A DNA stretch of 64,000 nt from UBA1930 sp943371535 (GTDB lineage: Bacteria > Bacteroidota > Bacteroidia > Chitinophagales > Chitinophagaceae), in the NCBI GenBank assembly GCA_943371535.1, contig CALRVE020000016.1, positions 1-64,000 on the forward strand. Direction: 5' to 3'. This document shows positions 1-7,797 of the stretch, piece after piece. The notes beneath the pieces are model-generated. The model was not told where the DNA came from. It saw nothing but the letters and a program-made list of their open reading frames with translations, and did not search any database. Numbering within the stretch: position 1 is the stretch's first letter; every line of letters starts with the position of its first letter. The position numbers were made by a program, and so were the translations under genes.

Positions 1-219
1 AAAGCCAAAGTAATTGTAGAAGGCGTTAACATTGTTACCAAACATACCAAACCATCTGCTCAAAATACCAAAGGTGGTATTGTTAAAGTAGAAGCTCCAA
101 TTAGTATTTCTAATGTAATGTTATGGGATGCAAAAACAAGTGCACCTACAAAAATTAAGCGTAGCAGAGAAACTGGTAAATTGGTTAGAATTTCTAAAAA
201 AAGCGGTGAAGTAATTTAA
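1..219 (+). CDS. rplX: 50S ribosomal protein L24, C-terminal part
   Basis: The first 72 codons of the window are open in frame 1 and end at TAA 217-219. The translation has the L24 features GVNIVTKHTKPS, GGIV..EAPI.ISNVML and a lysine-rich tail ending KSGEVI. L24 is an assembly-initiator protein of the large subunit. The N-terminal KOW half lies outside the window. It sits directly before rplE, as in every spc operon, with a 45-base gap. Identity is clear from motif and synteny; the start cannot be seen. Confidence 0.93.
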   Translation, partial: KAKVIVEGVNIVTKHTKPSAQNTKGGIVKVEAPISISNVMLWDAKTSAPTKIKRSRETGKLVRISKKSGEVI

Positions 220-264
220 TAAATGATTTTGTTCCGTTGGTAATGGAATATAAAAAATAGAACT

Positions 265-840
265 ATGAGTACTACAAAATATTCTCCTCGTTTAGCAGAT
301 AAGTATAACAAAGATGTTATACCTGCTTTAATGAAGAAGTTTGCTTACAAAACTGTAATGCAAGCACCTAAGTTAGAAAAAATTTGCATTAACCGTGGTG
401 TTAATGGTGCTGTAAACGACAAAAAATTAATCGATATCGCAATTGGCGAATTAGAACAAATCACTGGTCAAAAAGCAGTTCCAACTTTAAGTAAAAAAGA
501 CATTTCAAATTTTAAATTACGTAAAGGAATGCCAATTGGTGCAAGAGTTACTTTACGTGGTGAAAAAATGTTTGAATTTTTAGATCGTTTAGTATCTGTT
601 GCTTTACCTCGTGTACGTGACTTTAAAGGTATTAGCGATAAAGCTTTTGATGGTAGAGGTAACTATACTTTAGGTGTTACTGAACAAATCATTTTCCCTG
701 AGATTGATATTGATAAAGTAAGTAAAATTACAGGTATGGATATCACTTTCGTTACTACTGCTCAAACCAACGAAGAAGCATACGAATTATTGAAAGAGTT
801 AGGTATGCCTTTCAAGAACATTAAAAAAGATAATAACTAA
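265..840 (+). CDS. rplE: 50S ribosomal protein L5
   Basis: 191 residues beginning MSTTKYSPRLADKYNKDV, with the L5 signatures KLEKICINRGVN, RKGMPIGARVTLRG and RDFKGIS..AFDGRGNYTLG. L5 binds 5S rRNA and forms the central protuberance of the 50S subunit. It is a few residues longer than the usual 179-185. It is fourth in a standard spc gene order and is followed after 5 bases by rpsN, so the two are almost certainly co-translated. No Shine-Dalgarno is seen before the ATG, as is usual in Bacteroidota. Confidence 0.98.
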   Translation: MSTTKYSPRLADKYNKDVIPALMKKFAYKTVMQAPKLEKICINRGVNGAVNDKKLIDIAIGELEQITGQKAVPTLSKKDISNFKLRKGMPIGARVTLRGEKMFEFLDRLVSVALPRVRDFKGISDKAFDGRGNYTLGVTEQIIFPEIDIDKVSKITGMDITFVTTAQTNEEAYELLKELGMPFKNIKKDNN

Positions 841-845
841 TCAAT

Positions 846-1115
846 ATGGCAAAAAAATCAATCGTTGCCCGTCAGGCTAAACGTGAAAAAATGGTTGCTC
901 ATTATGCTGAAAAAAGAGCAGCATTAAAAGCAGCTGGTGATTATGCAGGTTTAGACTTATTGCCTAAAAATGCATCTCCAGTACGTTTAAAAAACCGTTG
1001 CCAATTAACTGGTCGTCCTAAAGGATACATGAGATACTTTGGTATTTCAAGGATTATGTTTAGAGACATGGCCTTAAATGGTAAAATACCGGGTGTTAAA
1101 AAAGCAAGCTGGTAA
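846..1115 (+). CDS. rpsN: 30S ribosomal protein S14
   Basis: 89 residues, MAKKSIVARQAKREKMV, with the S14 core NRCQLTGRPKGYMRYFGISRI and the C-terminal IPGVKKASW. This is the long zinc-independent form: the CxxC...CxxC pairs of the short zinc-binding form are missing and only one cysteine is present. S14 is needed for late assembly of the 30S head. It lies between rplE (5-base gap) and rpsH (73-base gap). Confidence 0.98.
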   Translation: MAKKSIVARQAKREKMVAHYAEKRAALKAAGDYAGLDLLPKNASPVRLKNRCQLTGRPKGYMRYFGISRIMFRDMALNGKIPGVKKASW

Positions 1116-1188
1116 TTTATTACTATACCTTCCTCGATTAATGAGGATGAATAGAAACAATTTTTTAGAACTGAATTAATTAAATACA

Positions 1189-1587
1189 ATGGTAACTGAT
1201 CCTATAGCAGATTTCTTAACCAGAGTTCGTAACGCTCAAATGGCTGGTCACAGAATAGTTGAAATTCCTGCTTCTAACTTAAAGAAGAGAATTACAGAAA
1301 TTTTGTACGAGCAAGGGTATATTTTAAAATATAAGTTTGAAGATGATACTAAACAAGGTGTTATCAAAATAGCTTTAAAGTACGATGTAGCTACTAAACA
1401 ACCTGCTATTCGTTCTTTAGAAAGAGTAAGCCGTCCAGGTTTACGTCAATATGCAAAACCTGCCGAAATCAAAAGAGTAATCAATGGTTTAGGTGTTGCT
1501 ATCATTAGTACTTCAAAGGGTGTTTTAACCGACAAGCAAGCAAAAGCTCAAAATGTTGGTGGTGAAGTACTTTGCTACATTTCTTAA
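1189..1587 (+). CDS. rpsH: 30S ribosomal protein S8
   Basis: 132 residues starting MVTDPIADFLTRVRNAQMA, the classical S8 N-terminus, and ending GVGGEVLCYIS-like (NVGGEVLCYIS). The motif ISTSKGVLTDKQAK is the conserved C-terminal RNA-binding part. S8 binds 16S rRNA helix 21; in Enterobacteria it also represses its own operon, which has not been shown here. It is preceded by a 73-base gap with a weak short hairpin around 1131-1145 and followed by an 85-base gap before rplF. Confidence 0.98.
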   Translation: MVTDPIADFLTRVRNAQMAGHRIVEIPASNLKKRITEILYEQGYILKYKFEDDTKQGVIKIALKYDVATKQPAIRSLERVSRPGLRQYAKPAEIKRVINGLGVAIISTSKGVLTDKQAKAQNVGGEVLCYIS

Positions 1588-1672
1588 TACATTAACTAGG
1601 TTGTGATAATTAAGCTTCTTAGTCGTGGCTGAACACTAACCTGAATTTTTCATATTTAAATTAAAATCGACT

Positions 1673-2227
1673 ATGTCTCGTATAGGTAAACAACCCATCA
1701 CAATTCCAGCAGGCGTAACAGTTACTGTTGGGTCTGATAATGTGGTTACTGTAAAAGGTCCAAAAGGACAATTAACTGAAACTGTTGATAGAGATATCAA
1801 AGTAGAAGTGAAAGAAAACGAAATTATTGTTAGCCGTCCTACCGATCAAATACGTCATCGTGCTATGCATGGCTTGTACAGATCTTTATTAAGCAACACT
1901 GTTAAAGGTGTAACTGAAGGGTATAAAAAAGATTTAGAATTAGTGGGTGTGGGTTTTAAAGCTGCACATGCTGGTAACACACTTGATTTGGCTTTAGGGT
2001 ATTCTCACAATATTATTTTTGAAGTACCTAGCGAATTAAAAGTAAATACCATTACTGAAAAAGGTAAAAATCCATTAATTCAATTAGAAGGTACCGATAA
2101 ACAATTACTTGGTCAAGTTGCTGCTAAATTAAGAAGCTTACGTAAGCCTGAGCCGTACAAAGGAAAGGGTGTTAAATATACCGATGAAGTGGTAAGAAGA
2201 AAAGCAGGTAAAGCAGCAGGTAAATAA
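1673..2227 (+). CDS. rplF: 50S ribosomal protein L6
   Basis: 184 residues, MSRIGKQPITIPAGVTVTV, with the two related L6 halves and the C-terminal signature RKPEPYKGKGVKYTDEVVRRK. L6 binds 23S rRNA near the sarcin-ricin loop and the GTPase centre. Length and sequence are ordinary. The gap to rplR holds a 7-bp hairpin (2240-2260). Confidence 0.98.
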   Translation: MSRIGKQPITIPAGVTVTVGSDNVVTVKGPKGQLTETVDRDIKVEVKENEIIVSRPTDQIRHRAMHGLYRSLLSNTVKGVTEGYKKDLELVGVGFKAAHAGNTLDLALGYSHNIIFEVPSELKVNTITEKGKNPLIQLEGTDKQLLGQVAAKLRSLRKPEPYKGKGVKYTDEVVRRKAGKAAGK

Positions 2228-2239
2228 TTAAATCATTGT

Positions 2240-2260
2240 ACTTCCGGCAGCATCGGAAGT
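2240..2260 (+). other. Intergenic hairpin between rplF and rplR
   Basis: ACTTCCG (2240-2246) pairs perfectly with CGGAAGT (2254-2260) around a 7-base loop. No T-run follows, so it is not a terminator. It could be an mRNA processing, stability or translational-control structure. The pairing is seen; the function is inferred. Confidence 0.4.
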
Positions 2261-2275
2261 TATAAATAAACAGTC

Positions 2276-2629
2276 ATGAATACTAAATTAGAACAAAGGC
2301 AAAAAATCAGATACCGCATTCGAAAAAAAATTGTTGGTACTGCAACTAAGCCACGTCTTAGCGTATTTAGAAGCAACATGGAAATATACGCTCAATTAAT
2401 AGACGATGACAATGCTGTAACTATTGCAGCATCTTCTTCTAAAGAAAAAGAAATTGTTGCTCAAAAAGTGAATAAAGTAGGAAAATCTAAATTAGTTGGA
2501 GAATCTATAGCACGCAAAGCCATTGCATTAGGTTTAGAAGTATGCGTTTTTGATAGAGGTGGTAATTTATACCATGGAAGAATCAAAGCAGTTGCTGATG
2601 GTGCTAGAGAAGGCGGATTGAAATTCTAA
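2276..2629 (+). CDS. rplR: 50S ribosomal protein L18
   Basis: 117 residues starting MNTKLEQRQKIRYRIRKKI. The family features are KPRLSVFRSNMEIYAQLIDD, the alternating AxxSS region, and the C-terminal VFDRGGNLYHGRIKAVADGAREGGLKF. L18 binds 5S rRNA with L5 and L25. It is followed after 28 bases by rpsE. Length is normal. Confidence 0.98.
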   Translation: MNTKLEQRQKIRYRIRKKIVGTATKPRLSVFRSNMEIYAQLIDDDNAVTIAASSSKEKEIVAQKVNKVGKSKLVGESIARKAIALGLEVCVFDRGGNLYHGRIKAVADGAREGGLKF

Positions 2630-2657
2630 TTACAATCAAATTATTTAAAGTAAGACA

Positions 2658-3179
2658 ATGTCTAAAATAATCGAAAATAAAATTAAAGCTGGCGGCGACA
2701 TAGAATTGAAAGAAAAAGTTGTTGCTATTAACCGTGTAGTTAAAACTACAAAAGGTGGTCGTACATTTTCTTTTTCAGCACTAGTTGTTGTAGGTAACTC
2801 TAATGGAGTGGTTGGTCAAGGTTTAGGTAAAGCTAAAGAAGTACAAGAAGCTATTACTAAAGGCATTGAAGATGCGAAGAAAAATTTAGTAAAAGTGCCT
2901 ATTATGCATGGAACTATTCCTCACGAACAATTATCAAAAGCAGGAGCTGCAAAGGTATTAATTAAGCCTGCTGCTCATGGAGCTGGTGTGATTGCAGGTG
3001 GTAGCATGCGTGCCGTTTTAGAGAGTGCTGGCGTTACCGACGTATTAGCAAAAAGTTTGGGTTCTGCAAATCCTCATAACGTGGTTAAAGCAACTATTAA
3101 AGCATTAAGCACTTTAAGAGAACCAATTCAAGTTGCAAAACAAAGAACTATTAAATTAAGTAAAGTATTTAACGGATAA
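2658..3179 (+). CDS. rpsE: 30S ribosomal protein S5
   Basis: 173 residues. The double-stranded RNA-binding half (VVKTTKGGRTFSFSALVVVG, then GVVGQGLGKAKEV) is followed by the S5 C-terminal half (GAGVIAGGSMRAVLESAGVTDVLAKS). S5 works with S4 and S12 in decoding fidelity and mRNA entry. It is the standard neighbour of rplR and rpmD. Confidence 0.98.
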   Translation: MSKIIENKIKAGGDIELKEKVVAINRVVKTTKGGRTFSFSALVVVGNSNGVVGQGLGKAKEVQEAITKGIEDAKKNLVKVPIMHGTIPHEQLSKAGAAKVLIKPAAHGAGVIAGGSMRAVLESAGVTDVLAKSLGSANPHNVVKATIKALSTLREPIQVAKQRTIKLSKVFNG

Positions 3180-3221
3180 ACTAATTTGAAATTTCAAATT
3201 TCAAATTTCAAATTCATTACA

Positions 3222-3404
3222 ATGGCAAAGATTAAAATTACACAAGTTAAAAGCGGAATAGATAGAAGTGAGCGTCAAAAGCAAACTTTAATAGCTTTAG
3301 GCTTGAGAAAAATAAATGCTTCAAGAGAAGTAGAAGCAACTCCTCAAATCTTAGGAATGGTAAATAAAGTTAGCCATTTGGTTAAGGTAGAAGAAGTAGC
3401 TTAA
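3222..3404 (+). CDS. rpmD: 50S ribosomal protein L30
   Basis: 60 residues, MAKIKITQVKSGIDRSERQ, a normal size for bacterial L30, with the conserved KQTLIALGLRKIN and MVNKVSHLVKV. The frame is open further upstream from a TTG at 3186, but those 12 extra codons only read through an ATTTCAAATT repeat. The ATG at 3222 gives the family N-terminus and is chosen as the start. The gap from rpsE (3187-3219) is made of repeated AAATTTC words. Confidence 0.97.
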   Translation: MAKIKITQVKSGIDRSERQKQTLIALGLRKINASREVEATPQILGMVNKVSHLVKVEEVA

Positions 3405-3420
3405 TTGTATACTCAATTAT

Positions 3421-3461
3421 AAATTCCAAAATCCCATTGAATAATGTGGAGTTTGGAATTT
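3421..3461 (+). other. Intergenic hairpin between rpmD and rplO
   Basis: AAATTCCAAA (3421-3430) pairs perfectly with TTTGGAATTT (3452-3461), with three further pairs (TCC/GGA) inside after one mismatch. The loop spans roughly 3434-3448. It lies in the 122-base gap before rplO. The arms use the same AAATTTC-like words as the rpsE-rpmD gap, so the hairpin may be repeat-derived. No U-tract follows. Confidence 0.4.
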
Positions 3462-3526
3462 GTGTTTTAATATTTTATTCATAGCGAGGGGTGATTTCCC
3501 CGAAAGTTCAACATCAAATAAGTATC

Positions 3527-3976
3527 ATGAAATTACACAACTTAAAGCCTGCTGAAGGCAGTACACACAAAGAAAAAAGAATTGGTCGTGGTGAAGCATC
3601 TGGTAAAGGTGGTACATCTACACAAGGTAACAAAGGTGGTCAAAGCCGTGCTGGTTACTCTCGTAAAAATGCGTTTGAAGGTGGTCAAATGCCTATTCAA
3701 CGTCGTGTTCCTAAGCGTGGATTTAAAAATATCAATAGAATTGAGTATAAAGTATTTAACCTTGGCCAAATTGAGCAATTACAAGAAAAATATGCTTTAA
3801 CTGAATTTTCTTTAGAAAATTTATACATCAATGGTCTAATTAACCGTACTGCTAAAGTTAAAATCTTGGCAACAGGAGAAATTAAAACTAAATTAGGCTT
3901 TAAAGTACATGCAATTAGCGAAAAAGCGAAAGCAGCAATTGAAGCAGCTGGCGGTACAGTAGAAATTGTAAAGTAA
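3527..3976 (+). CDS. rplO: 50S ribosomal protein L15
   Basis: 149 residues starting MKLHNLKPAEGSTHKEKRIG. The glycine/arginine-rich N-terminus (RGEASGKGGTSTQGNKGGQ, then MPIQRRVPKRGF) is diagnostic of L15. An in-frame GTG at 3491 would add 12 residues, but L15 proteins begin at the MKLH-type motif, so the ATG at 3527 is taken. A hairpin terminator follows 17 bases after the stop, which separates L15 from secY. Confidence 0.97.
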   Translation: MKLHNLKPAEGSTHKEKRIGRGEASGKGGTSTQGNKGGQSRAGYSRKNAFEGGQMPIQRRVPKRGFKNINRIEYKVFNLGQIEQLQEKYALTEFSLENLYINGLINRTAKVKILATGEIKTKLGFKVHAISEKAKAAIEAAGGTVEIVK

Positions 3977-3993
3977 TTTCCACTATATTGCAC

Positions 3994-4018
3994 GACGCAT
4001 CAACGATGCGTCTTTTTT
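3994..4018 (+). terminator. Hairpin terminator between rplO and secY
   Basis: GACGCATC (3994-4001) and GATGCGTC (4005-4012) form a perfect 8-bp stem with a 3-base loop, followed at once by six T residues (4013-4018). This is a textbook intrinsic terminator, but it sits inside an operon normally read through. It may be a partial terminator lowering secY expression. Confidence 0.8.
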
Positions 4019-4055
4019 GGTTTAAGGCATTAACTTATTACAATAGAAATAACAA

Positions 4056-5408
4056 GTGAAAAAATTCGTACAAACATTTAAGAATATTTGGAACATCGAA
4101 GAGCTGAGAAGCAAAATCGTTGTTACCTTATTATTGGTATTGACCTATAGATTTGGAACTCATATTGTTTTGCCAGGTATCGATCCTTTGGCATTAGATG
4201 CTATTAAAGCCAATAATAAATCTGAAGGTTTATTAGGTTTATTTGATGCTTTTGCAGGTGGAGCTTTTTCTCAAGCTTCAATTTTAGCATTGGGTATCAT
4301 GCCTTACATTTCTGCTTCTATCTTTATGCAATTGATGACTATATTAGTTCCTCAATTACAAAAAGTACAAAAAGAAGGTGAAAGCGGAAGAAAAAAAATT
4401 AACCAGTGGACTCGTTATCTAACAGTTATTGTTACTGCTTTTCAGGCAAGTGCTTATATTGCTTATTTAAATAGTCCAGATTATGCTCCAGCATTAATAG
4501 CAGCTTTTAAACCTTTCTTTGCTTTTTCTACCATTATTATTTTAACTGCAGGTACTTTATTTGTAATGTGGTTAGGGGAAAAAATTCAAGACAAAGGTTT
4601 AGGCAATGGTACTTCAATCATTATTATGGTGGGTATCTTGGCTCGTTTACCAGAAAGTATTGTTCAAGAATGGTCGGCCAAAGGTGAAAGAGGCGGTGGT
4701 GGTATTTTAATTTTCTTAATTGAAATTGCCATTTTAATTGCCATCATTATGGGCTTAATTATTTTGGTACAAGGCGTAAGAAAAATACCTGTAAACTATG
4801 CTAAGCAAATTATTGGTAACAAGCAATTTGGTGGAGCTCGTCAGTTTTTACCTGTTAAGGTAAACAGTGCAGGTGTAATGCCAATCATTTTTGCACAAGC
4901 TATCATGTTCTTACCTACTTTGGTTTCATTTACCAATTTAGAAAGTGCAAAAGGTATTGTACAAATATTTAATGATCACAGTAACTATTGGTACATGTTA
5001 GTGTACTCAATTATGGTAATTGGTTTTACATTCCTATACACTGCATTAATTTTTAATCCAAAGCAAATTGCCGAAGATTTAAAACGTAACAATGGTTTTA
5101 TTCCAGGTGTTAAACCTGGTCAGCCAACTGCCGATTATATTGGTTCAATCATGGATAAAATTACTTTGCCTGGTGCTATCTTATTAGCTGTAGTAGGTAT
5201 TTTACCTGGGTTTGCTCAAAAGTTAGGTGTAACACAAAGTTTCAGTACTTTCTTTGGAGGAACTAGTTTATTAATTATGGTTGGTGTTGTTTTAGATACT
5301 TTACAACAAATTGAAACTTACTTATTAATGCGTCAATACGATGGTTTAATGAGTAGTGGAAGAGTGCAAGGTCGTCAAGCAGCAAGTATGCCAACGAGTG
5401 CTATTTAA
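4056..5408 (+). CDS. secY: Preprotein translocase subunit SecY
   Basis: 450 residues with ten expected membrane segments. It is the channel of the Sec translocon in the inner membrane, working with SecE, SecG and SecA. Family features include the plug region after TM1 (IDPLALDAI, ...GLFDAFAGGAFSQASILALGIMPYISASI), the loop NGTSIIIMVGI, and the TM10/C-tail LLMRQYDGLMSSGRVQGR. The start is a GTG (4056), 79 bases after rplO. The gap contains a terminator, so secY may depend on read-through or its own promoter. A second terminator follows the gene. Confidence 0.97.
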   Translation: MKKFVQTFKNIWNIEELRSKIVVTLLLVLTYRFGTHIVLPGIDPLALDAIKANNKSEGLLGLFDAFAGGAFSQASILALGIMPYISASIFMQLMTILVPQLQKVQKEGESGRKKINQWTRYLTVIVTAFQASAYIAYLNSPDYAPALIAAFKPFFAFSTIIILTAGTLFVMWLGEKIQDKGLGNGTSIIIMVGILARLPESIVQEWSAKGERGGGGILIFLIEIAILIAIIMGLIILVQGVRKIPVNYAKQIIGNKQFGGARQFLPVKVNSAGVMPIIFAQAIMFLPTLVSFTNLESAKGIVQIFNDHSNYWYMLVYSIMVIGFTFLYTALIFNPKQIAEDLKRNNGFIPGVKPGQPTADYIGSIMDKITLPGAILLAVVGILPGFAQKLGVTQSFSTFFGGTSLLIMVGVVLDTLQQIETYLLMRQYDGLMSSGRVQGRQAASMPTSAI

Positions 5409-5430
5409 TTGAATTAATTTGAACATACGA

Positions 5431-5466
5431 AGAAGCCTGTTGGATGAATATCTAACAGGCTTCTTT
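5431..5466 (+). terminator. Terminator after secY
   Basis: A 15-bp stem (5431-5445 with 5450-5464, one G-T pair) with a GAAT loop. The descending arm ends in CTTCT and only a short T-run follows. It closes the secY transcript before map. Confidence 0.75.
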
Positions 5467-5551
5467 ATAACTATTAACCATTCGAGTACATCAATATCAA
5501 TACACAACTATTGAGTACAAAAATATTTTCATGAGTTATAGACCCAATGGT

Positions 5552-6364
5552 ATGATTATATATAAAACAGAAGCAGAAATTGCTTTAATGAAACAATCGG
5601 CAATGTTGGTAAGTAAAACACTTACTGAGGTTGCAAAAGTATTAAAGCCCGGCATGACCACCATGCAAATTGATAGCTTGTGTGAACGATTTGTAAAAGA
5701 TCATCGAGCAATTCCATCTTTCAAAAATTATAAAAGTACATATCCGTTTAGCATTTGTGCAAGTGTGAACGATGTGGTAGTACATGGTTTTCCTAATAAT
5801 ATTCCATTAAAAGATGGTGATATTGTTTCAATTGATTTAGGTGTTATTTTAAATGGTTGGCATGGCGATCATGCTTATACTTTTATTATTGGAGAAGTAA
5901 GTAAAGAAGTATTAGACTTAGTAAGAGTTACTAAAGAAAGCTTATACAAAGGCATTGAAAAAGCCATTGTTAACAATAGAATTGGCGATATTGCCTACGC
6001 TATTCAAGAACATACTGAACGTAAACATGGTTATGGTGTTGTGAGAGAATTGGTAGGGCATGGTTTAGGTAGAAGTTTACACGAAGATCCTCAAATGCCG
6101 AATTATGGTAAACGTGGCAGTGGACCGAAACTCAAAGAAAATTTAGTATTGGCTATTGAACCCATGATTAATTTAGGCGTAAAAGAAGTGTATACTGATG
6201 ATGATGGTTGGACGGTAAGAACCAATGATGGCAAACCATCGGTGCATTTTGAACACGATGTTTGTGTGAAACGAAATAAGGCTTTAATACTATCTGATTA
6301 TAGCATTATTGAAGCAGCCGAAACTGCCAATCCTAATTTAAATACTAGTTACTACAACATTTAA
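5552..6364 (+). CDS. map: Methionine aminopeptidase, type I
   Basis: Removes the initiator methionine from new proteins. Numbered from an upstream in-frame ATG at 5531, the five metal ligands are all present: D102, D113, H177 (GHGLGRSLHEDP), E210 (AIEPM) and E241 (HFEHD), and H85 (VVVHGFP) is the substrate-binding histidine. The ATG at 5552 (MIIYKTEAEIALMKQSA) is preferred because family members begin there and because a TATTTTCA sequence resembling a -7 element overlaps the 5531 ATG. It follows secY as usual but is isolated by terminators on both sides. The infA-rpmJ-rpsM genes that often follow are absent. Confidence 0.95.
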   Translation: MIIYKTEAEIALMKQSAMLVSKTLTEVAKVLKPGMTTMQIDSLCERFVKDHRAIPSFKNYKSTYPFSICASVNDVVVHGFPNNIPLKDGDIVSIDLGVILNGWHGDHAYTFIIGEVSKEVLDLVRVTKESLYKGIEKAIVNNRIGDIAYAIQEHTERKHGYGVVRELVGHGLGRSLHEDPQMPNYGKRGSGPKLKENLVLAIEPMINLGVKEVYTDDDGWTVRTNDGKPSVHFEHDVCVKRNKALILSDYSIIEAAETANPNLNTSYYNI

Positions 6365-6383
6365 TTGTATCCCATTTTTATCA

Positions 6384-6418
6384 ACGGTACTATTGAAATT
6401 TTCAGTAGTACCGTTTTT
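6384..6418 (+). terminator. Terminator after map
   Basis: A 14-bp stem (6384-6397 with 6401-6414, one G-T pair) with a 3-base loop and a run of five T residues (6414-6418). Strong intrinsic terminator ending the map transcript 20 bases after its stop. Confidence 0.85.
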
Positions 6419-6457
6419 ATTGTAGCTGTTCTTACTTACCTTTAAAAAAATGTATGT

Positions 6458-7315
6458 ATGGAAAACGAAAATGAATTTCCTGAAAAATTCAGCGATGATG
6501 CCGAAGAACAATTAAGAATTGAAAATGAAATTCTTCGTTTAAAATTGAAAGCCGAATTAGGTGGCGAAATTGAAGGTATTGATGGAACTGAAGGATTACC
6601 TCCCGAAATTGAGAATCTTTTTCTAAAGAATATTCTATCTTTTGAACATCAATACGAAAAAGTAGAAACCACCACGCTGTATCAAATAATTCATGAACCC
6701 GATTTTAAAAAAGTAAACTCTATTACTGATGATGAAATGGATGAAGCATTAGAAAGTATTACTGAACTTTTAAAAGCCAATAATTTTGCTGTAGACTATA
6801 GGGGCGAATATTCGGCAAGGGAGAAATATCGTTTCATTACAGAAGATTTGTTTAACTACGAAACAAGGCTAGTGCAAATTGATGGAATGATTACCCATTA
6901 CAGTTACGAAGAATTCTATCCCAATCATTCACTAGATATTGAAGATCAAACCAAAGAATTTATTGCTCACTGGTTTGAAATGAGCTTTAACGAATTTAGT
7001 TACGAATTATCAGACGAGTTTTTAACCGATACTCAACAAATTGTAGCCAAAGAAACCGTATTGAAGAAGTTTGAAAATATGTTTGCTGCTTATACTGGTT
7101 TTGAAGATATGCAATATGTAATTGGTACAGTTGACTTTCAGTTAGACGAACAAAATAACACAGGTTTAGGCAACTCAGAAGGTGCAATACAGTTTACAGC
7201 TATTTTAGAAAATGGAGAGAAAGTATTTATTAATGAACCCTTTAAATTATACTTTCATTTAGTAGACAATACTTGGCAAGTTTTCTTTTTTTATTGGCCA
7301 GGGTTTTCTTGGTAA
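6458..7315 (+). CDS. Acidic protein of unknown function
   Basis: 285 residues, not recognised. It is strongly acidic (MENENEFPEKFSDDAEEQ...), with no signal peptide or membrane segment, so probably cytoplasmic. Residues about 15-40 look like a short charged helix; the middle (about 60-190) is helical and rich in E, F and Y; the C-terminal 70 residues are strand-like and end in the aromatic run VFFFYWPGFSW. The C-terminal part recalls a SnoaL/NTF2-like or SecC-associated fold in pattern only. It stands alone after the map terminator and is followed by a 480-base repeat-rich gap. Codon use matches its neighbours. Confidence 0.8.
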   Translation: MENENEFPEKFSDDAEEQLRIENEILRLKLKAELGGEIEGIDGTEGLPPEIENLFLKNILSFEHQYEKVETTTLYQIIHEPDFKKVNSITDDEMDEALESITELLKANNFAVDYRGEYSAREKYRFITEDLFNYETRLVQIDGMITHYSYEEFYPNHSLDIEDQTKEFIAHWFEMSFNEFSYELSDEFLTDTQQIVAKETVLKKFENMFAAYTGFEDMQYVIGTVDFQLDEQNNTGLGNSEGAIQFTAILENGEKVFINEPFKLYFHLVDNTWQVFFFYWPGFSW

Positions 7316-7797
7316 TTTTTGCTACACATAGATATAAATGATAGAAGATATTCGTTTTATTTTTTGATAGTTTCTTTTATAACAATAATTTTTTTTAGGC
7401 TTTTTGAATGTAATAATTTTCTAGCTAGTGAAGCTGTTAGCTTGAGTAAACAATTTCTGCTTCGCAGAAAAGCACTTTGAATCTGCTTGTCGACAGGCAG
7501 GAATTATTTGTTAACCACGAAGGCTCTAAGATCACTAAGAAAGAAAAACGTAGTTTTTCCTTTGTGCCTTTGTGGTCAAACTAAAATCATTTGTTTACAA
7601 TTGGTTTTCTATGATTGAACTAACATGTTATTGGCAACTAGTTGAAAGCGATAACTGAGAAGCTTACTGTTTTCAAAGGTTTCGATAAACATATAGCTAT
7701 GGGGACAACCTGATTATTTTAGATTGTGTTTATTTTCAAAGCAGCAAAAGTCTAAACAATTTTATAGTATAATACTTACTTGTATTAAACAATTTTT
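7316..7797. other. Gene-free gap with a composite repeat
   Basis: No credible reading frame. The gap holds a composite three-hairpin repeat (7442-7613, described separately) and otherwise low-complexity A+T-rich DNA. The bases just before 7798 would contain the promoter for the flavoprotein gene, but no clear TAnnTTTG element was picked out. Confidence 0.6.
7442..7613. repeat. Composite three-hairpin dispersed repeat, copy 1
   Basis: In order: a TTGAGTAAA entry word, a hairpin TTTCTGC-TTC-GCAGAAA, a palindromic word TGCTTGTCGACAGGCA, a long-range inverted repeat ACCACGAAGGC (7514-7524) with GCCTTTGTGGT (7566-7576, one mismatch), and an end hairpin around AATCATTTGTTTACAA (7583-7613). The left and right ends recur at 59388-59553, where the central inverted repeat is a different word. 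No reading frame is present. Confidence 0.75.

Noticed and set aside
3542..3993. Antisense frames inside rplO
   Set aside because: Shadows of the real gene in other frames; the composition is that of the complementary strand of a Lys/Gly-rich gene.
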